Source: Elusimicrobiota bacterium (lineage in GTDB: Bacteria; Elusimicrobiota; Elusimicrobia; 2-01-FULL-59-12; JACPXA01). Taken from it: a stretch of DNA of 8,314 nt. The notes beneath the pieces were generated by a model that was not told where the DNA came from, searched no databases, and saw nothing but the letters and a program-made list of their open reading frames with translations. Of this stretch, positions 6,301-8,314 are shown piece by piece; positions within the stretch are counted from its first letter, which is position 1, and the number at the start of each line of letters is the position of its first letter. The position numbers were made by a program, and so were the translations under genes. The DNA lies in contig JACPXA010000066.1 of the NCBI GenBank assembly GCA_016196785.1, forward strand, positions 1 to 8,314, written 5' to 3'.

Positions 6301-8314
6301 GCAACGATCGCTTTTGCCTCAGCCTCCAATTCACCAGGGTCGGGCCGGCGGACATGAATGGTCGGCTGATGAAAGACCGATAAGACAACGGGTGGAACGA
6401 TCTGCACTAAGCCCTGCGCACTGGGCATCCCTAATCCCAAAAGGAATGAGTGAAGCAGTGTGCAACCCAGGATCACGACTCCCAGACCGCCAAGGAACCT
6501 CCCGAACCCCGAGGTGCGCAGAATCCTGATGACCCGTGACCAGCGAGACCCCCAGAGACGACCGAACGCGTATTCTGGGACGACCCGGTCAAGCGACATC
6601 TGAATCATCACTCGTTGTGACGGGGACGATGCCCCCTTGATAGGTTTCCACTGATCACCTTCAGACTCTTCATAGAAGATGTCGAACAACCCCGAACCGC
6701 TAAACCGCAGGAATCTCAGCCTCCCGTCGCCGACCGTTTTTCTGGCTAGGTAGTTCAGGGCAGGGTATCTGAGCGGAGCCAAGGTCTGAAAGGCCTGTTC
6801 GTCTCGTTTGCGGACACCAATGGTAATAGTATTCGCCGACTGCGATATAATCAGTTCGAATCGTTGGCGATCGGCTTGAAAAATCCGCTGAGCCTCTGCG
6901 ATAACATCAAGCAGGAGTTGCTCCTGGTTGGCCCACCAGGAACCAACCATCACGAATCTCATCGGCGCTTGCCAGAGGCTCCGCAACACCCTCACGACCC
7001 TCGTCGCTATCGGCCCTAGACGGACACCAAACAAACGCTCAGGGATCACATGACGAAGCAAGTCTTGCACGATCCCCATTCGGGTAGGAGGGGATGTCCC
7101 CCCTATAGGCTTCCACAAGACTCCTCCCCAAGTTCCGATATTCAGAGCATGTTGGATTCCAGGGAAAATGCCAGTGAAGCTAAAAGAGAATTCTCCTCCA
7201 ATTGCTAAACTGTTCGCTACTTTCCTCAACGCGGGATAGACGGCTGGGTCTAAAAGCTCTCGCTCGCGCCCTTGCTCAGTACTGTACACCGCGATTCTGA
7301 TCTTGTGCAGCCCCCGAGTTACAACTAGGTAGTCCCAATCTTCATCTTCTTTGAAAATCTCAATGACCTCTTGTGCTACCCTCCGCAACAACTGCTCTCG
7401 CCGAGGTCCCGTCAAGGCTTCCTCCGTAAGGTCCTTTGATTTCAGCCCCCATGGCAATGGCTCCTTGTGCTCGTGGAGCGCCTCCCGAGCCTTCCTGAGT
7501 GAGTTTCTTAGCTTGAGTGCCTTGATGGGGTAGAACAGGAGAGCGAAGACACGATCAAAGATTTCATGCACCTTCTCTTGGAACAATGGCAGCCACTGCT
7601 GGCCCGAGTGACTATGGTTCTTTTCCTCCCCCCCCGGTTGTGTGGTGCCCAGGGCGAGCCAGGAGACGAGAAGGTCAGAACGTATAGGGGTCACAGGTGC
7701 GGCGATGGCGGGCAGGGAAGACAGGAGAATCAAGATGGGAAGGCTGACAAGAGCGAACTCTAAAGAGTTTCCTAGACGGGGATGCGCTGGTCTGTGATCA
7801 TAGGTCCCCAAGGCGCGTTTGATCCACACGGAGACCAGTAGCCCCAGGGGTACAACCACCGCCAAACCAACGATCAGTGACAGACCTGCTTGAACCACCG
7901 CGAACGACGGCCAGTCCCAGGACCAGCCCATAATGGTGTTAGGCTCAGGGTGGATGGGGTTCTCCGGAGTCGCTGGTTGGAGTTTCTTAGCTAGAGCGAG
8001 CATGTGGGTCAAGTTTTCTCTGCGCAGTTCGGGCAAGGCGTTTGAAAGAGGGTCTTCCGGTTCAAACGCAAATCCAAGCGGATATCTGTCTGTCAGCTCT
8101 CCTTGGTCATTACAGGAGTAAAGGTTCATCGTGAAGTTATTATTACCAATAAGTAACACAATGCCCGGCGGGACTTCCTTGGCTAATTGAATCAGGGCGT
8201 TGGGGGGCTGCCACCCTTCCTTTTCTTCTCCTACGTACTTTCTGACCCTGCCTTGATTCGCCGACTGAAAGAACCCCACCACCTGGAGGTCCTCCGGCCA
8301 TTGGTGAAAGAGAA
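1..8314 (-). CDS. Giant multidomain membrane protein, partial at both ends (at least 2770 codons)
   Basis: One minus-strand frame (codons ending at plus positions 3, 6, ... 8310) is open across the entire window: 2770 codons translated by hand with no stop. The start lies beyond 8314 and the stop before position 1, so neither is known. The translation is protein-like throughout: TIM motifs such as AYEPVWAIGTG, a PGM-like C-terminal half, the DUF1338 signature VNDHIAFRT, about a dozen hydrophobic helices, and internal duplications. All recognised domains are in the same frame with no gap between them, which argues for one polypeptide rather than an operon with lost stops. Only three cysteines occur (residues 67, 617, 947). 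No signal peptide can be judged because the N-terminus is missing. Overall function is unknown; a large membrane-anchored scaffold or polyenzyme is an inference. Giant genes of this kind are known in Omnitrophota. Confidence 0.96.
423..530 (-). other. Membrane segment(s) before the DUF1338 domain
   Basis: Residues 2595-2630. PWKVVVLALLLEVFLGNILL is followed by LRSTGLALPIIALN. A polar Pro/Ser-rich linker (TPPPKSSSDRE) joins it to the DUF1338 domain. Confidence 0.68.
531..1052 (-). other. Unassigned soluble region before the last membrane segment
   Basis: Residues 2421-2594. An Arg/Leu-rich helical part (FLRNPRFLRGKTATRLRLLL), then MDLVVYGDRKMRELHRYPLNG, HALGIEYDPTGDRL and GVVKVANRSVWEL. The RYPL pattern resembles residues 76-79. 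No family recognised. Confidence 0.45.
1053..1187 (-). other. Membrane hairpin with P-W-V-V-M-G-T-T motif
   Basis: Residues 2376-2420. WVVGVVALLIAGGGLLLWP and VAVSSVLPWVVMGTTGQKEP form one long or two short helices. The end resembles SWLALGTTQPGGEEK of hairpin 1. It lies only about 65 residues after the previous hairpin. Confidence 0.68.
1377..1631 (-). other. Membrane hairpin with GTYD loop
   Basis: Residues 2228-2312. Helix PTILMMLPLFIMVGISALVM, a basic loop with GTYD (2256-2259) followed by FQRHRH, a second helix LWMVMGLVSVFQTLGSGFF, then NFAMVGPQEAVSAEK. The GTYD plus basic loop is shared with membrane hairpin 1; the final motif is a weak version. Confidence 0.72.
1632..2186 (-). other. 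Unassigned soluble, mainly beta region
   Basis: Residues 2043-2227. A charged helix after the hairpin linker (EQEALQRKSDDVASFLLTTL) leads to strands such as VVIEGLVKP, TVVVGRADL, GEEIEIRAEW and ETLSVKLPG, then a helix LAALVGEVRKFMERR before the next hairpin. No family recognised. Confidence 0.45.
2187..2507 (-). other. Membrane hairpin with W-F-A-L-G-T motif and His/acid-rich linker
   Basis: Residues 1936-2042. Helix GALFILGFLWVSFATGVLVLI, a basic loop (QYRKAPALRSR), helix FTLAWLLSVIAGLLLLGAA, a less hydrophobic stretch, then SWFALGTVAGGHHDEGEK. It has the same order of parts as membrane hairpin 1 far upstream, including the basic loop and the final motif. Confidence 0.75.
2508..3662 (-). 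other. Long unassigned soluble region
   Basis: Residues 1551-1935, the longest stretch without a membrane segment. It has several alternating strands and helices, for example HRIAITGAGRVFAIIT (1615-1630), VEIGLVSPGWITGYR (1695-1709), an Ala-rich helical part (ALAEVLAAIDLARQRR, 1740-1755) and LGREVLIYHPND (1856-1867). It could hold two or three domains. I recognise no family and see no clear active-site motif. Confidence 0.45.
3663..3962 (-). other. Membrane hairpin directly after the PGM-like domain
   Basis: Residues 1451-1550. A hydrophobic stretch FALGFFAPIPLSVATWLFAL runs into LISFTFFVGFLATIKL, then a basic Pro-rich loop (MARPPTPDPKIQ), a second helix built from a duplicated seven-residue unit (WALIGLL, WALVGLL), then LSWHKLFSTMVFVGAVEEE, which resembles the W-motif plus acidic linker of other hairpins. 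Confidence 0.75.
3759..3800. repeat. 21-bp tandem repeat, two copies in frame
   Basis: Two adjacent copies (3759-3779 and 3780-3800) differ at a single base, c against t at the twelfth position. On the minus strand they encode WALVGLL and WALIGLL inside a membrane helix. The unit is a multiple of three, so the frame is kept. Confidence 0.9.
3963..4406 (-). other. Degenerate cofactor-dependent phosphoglycerate mutase-like (histidine phosphatase) domain
   Basis: Residues 1303-1450 follow the GpmA family in order but shortened, about 148 against roughly 230-250 residues. The start GKLALFLFTGRLNK aligns with KLVLVRHGESQWNK, so the RHG with the phospho-accepting His is lost. TPKTLRRVLASM matches the SVLKRAIRTLW helix. 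LNNRRTG (1364-1370) stands for LNERHYG, so the catalytic Glu is Asn1366. The roughly 80-residue insert that normally follows is gone, and the chain goes directly into ESLEGTIRWRVDRLL, then VLVVTHIAPLRAL with the second active-site His kept (His1404), and ends with DIATGRPIMYEVD (canonical NIPTGVPLVYEFD). It is very probably not a working mutase; a binding or structural role is an inference. Confidence 0.82.
4407..4886 (-). other. Unassigned region between the TIM and PGM-like domains
   Basis: Residues 1143-1302. Basic at first (KRGRLRG, RSSRHD), then a weakly hydrophobic run MIPHLLPVLAFAI (1189-1201), then a helical part with FQAIHEWLELPEG and YEIRLLIKHFNFLGDPERV. No catalytic motif recognised. 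It separates two enzyme relatives of lower glycolysis. Confidence 0.45.
4887..5024 (-). other. TIM segment 2: beta1-alpha1-beta2 with the catalytic Lys, placed after beta8
   Basis: Residues 1097-1142. PPVLAGNLKN matches the canonical start PLVAGNWKMN with Asn1103 and Lys1105 conserved. It is followed by a helix (GVAQYVNALGELG) and the strand VILAPPNPWI. This part normally begins a TIM but here ends it. Beyond Ile1141 the resemblance stops and a basic stretch (GGGLKRGRLRG) begins. Confidence 0.8.
5058..5717 (-). other. TIM segment 1: beta3 to beta8 with catalytic His and Glu
   Basis: Residues 866-1085. His916 lies in IGHSEVR (canonical LGHSERR) and Glu997 in AYEPVWAIGTG. The flexible loop 6 and the phosphate-binding YGGSAN are intact. 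The beta8 phosphate loop reads LLGTVS in place of the usual VGGAS. The sequence preceding beta3 (SKLDRALGRPTKPQAVLP) comes straight from a membrane helix and contains no GNWK motif. Confidence 0.92.
5763..5855 (-). other. Membrane segment directly before the TIM domain
   Basis: Residues 820-850. GALLLLLAGLLGVGLFPIW leads into LSPWFALASVSK, a variant of the W-x-A-L-G-T motif seen after other membrane segments here. Only one clear helix is visible, so it may flip topology relative to the hairpins. Confidence 0.7.
5856..6371 (-). other. Unassigned soluble region before the TIM anchor
   Basis: Residues 648-819. Begins PTIHVRRPDPGELEAEAKAI, then KLQIELDPKRGSLV, a helix GEALHRLARAYLFPGYG, and strands SIEREGSSWIV. 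It looks like a folded alpha/beta domain and could be a very diverged third copy of the duplicated domain, but I cannot align it convincingly. Confidence 0.45.
6372..6503 (-). other. Membrane segment(s) after the duplicated domain
   Basis: Residues 604-647. A hydrophobic run GVVILGCTLLHSFLLGLGM (611-629) is followed by a shorter one, GLVQIVPPVVLSVF (634-647). It may be one helix or a hairpin. It contains one of the three cysteines. Confidence 0.6.
6513..6923 (-). repeat. Unknown domain, copy B of a tandem protein duplication
   Basis: Residues 464-600. It starts EQLLLDVIAEAQRIF, then carries TITIGVRKRDE, YPAL (516-519), FLRFSGSG, WKPIKGASSP (555-564), VVPEYAFG (577-584) and RVIRILRT (593-600), each matching copy A at a nearly constant offset. 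Identity is modest, so the duplication is old. It runs directly into a hydrophobic segment. Confidence 0.75.
6978..7397 (-). repeat. Unknown domain, copy A of a tandem protein duplication
   Basis: Residues 306-445. It starts EQLLRRVAQEVIEIF, has a beta-rich middle with the motif YPAL (359-362), a Gly-rich strand pair (GGEFSFSFTG), WKPIGGTSPP (400-409), VIPERLFG (422-429) and ends RVVRVLRS. It aligns along its whole length with copy B, about 155-158 residues further on. I do not recognise the family. It lies between a membrane hairpin with a charged linker and copy B. Confidence 0.75.
7623..7925 (-). other. Membrane hairpin 1 with W-L-A-L-G-T motif and acidic linker
   Basis: Residues 130-230. 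The first hydrophobic run is 136-164 (ends GLLVSVWIK), followed by a basic loop with GTYD at 169-172, a second run at 184-207 (FALVSLPILILLSSL), then LLVSWLALGTTQPGGEEK. The basic loop suggests a cytoplasmic turn by the positive-inside rule (inference). The linker after it is His/Ser-rich (NHSHSG). Confidence 0.75.
7926..8312 (-). other. Unassigned soluble region at the upstream edge
   Basis: Residues 1-129. Mixed alpha/beta character with a hydrophobic strand GIVLLIG (50-56), then MNLYS, DRYPLGF and a Pro-rich tail before hairpin 1. The strand-turn-DRYPL pattern recalls HRYPL near residue 2484, which may be a distant repeat. No family recognised. Confidence 0.5.

Noticed and set aside
7631..7635. 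Runs of C near 7627-7635 as a possible sequencing frameshift
   Set aside because: The same frame is open and gives the W-L-A-L-G-T motif on one side and a plausible linker on the other, so no frameshift is needed.
1..8314. Eukaryotic origin with introns, or an alternative genetic code
   Set aside because: The frame stays open without splice-like interruptions, domains are bacterial-type, and the standard code gives sensible conserved motifs with no need to reassign stops.

Overview
The whole 8.3 kb window is the inside of one giant protein gene on the minus strand. Read in the frame whose codons occupy plus positions 3-5, 6-8 and so on to 8310-8312, I translated all 2770 complete codons by hand and found no stop. 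With equal base use about 130 stops would be expected. Neither end of the gene is in the window, so a caller that needs both a start and a stop would miss it. All short ORFs elsewhere are shadows. Residue numbers below count from the upstream edge of the window (residue n has its first base at plus position 8315-3n).

Reading along the gene from plus 8312 to plus 3: an unassigned soluble stretch (1-129); a membrane hairpin ending in a W-L-A-L-G-T motif (130-230); two diverged tandem copies of an unknown domain of about 140 residues (306-445 and 464-600); a hydrophobic segment (604-647); an unassigned soluble stretch (648-819); a membrane segment (820-850); a triosephosphate isomerase (TIM) domain whose pieces lie in circularly permuted order, beta3-beta8 then beta1-beta2 (866-1142); an unassigned stretch (1143-1302); a degenerate cofactor-dependent phosphoglycerate mutase (PGM) domain lacking its catalytic RHG (1303-1450); a membrane hairpin (1451-1550); a long unassigned soluble region (1551-1935); three more membrane hairpins with soluble regions between them (1936-2594); a last hydrophobic hairpin (2595-2630); and the N-terminal part of a DUF1338 (HglS/YdcJ-related) domain that runs off the window (2660-2770).

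The layout is a membrane-anchored chain. Transmembrane segments recur every few hundred residues, and several are followed by the same W-x-A-L-G-T motif and a Gly/Glu/His-rich linker. Relatives of single-domain metabolic enzymes hang between them, some rearranged or stripped of catalytic residues. The translation has only three cysteines in 2770 residues.

The organism is uncertain. The DNA is moderately GC-rich by eye and clearly bacterial in style. Giant genes of tens of kilobases are best known from candidate phylum Omnitrophota (formerly OP3), with scattered cases in Chlorobi, Planctomycetes and others. Omnitrophota is my first guess, by inference only. No RNA gene, mobile element, CRISPR array, promoter or terminator was seen, as expected inside one coding sequence.
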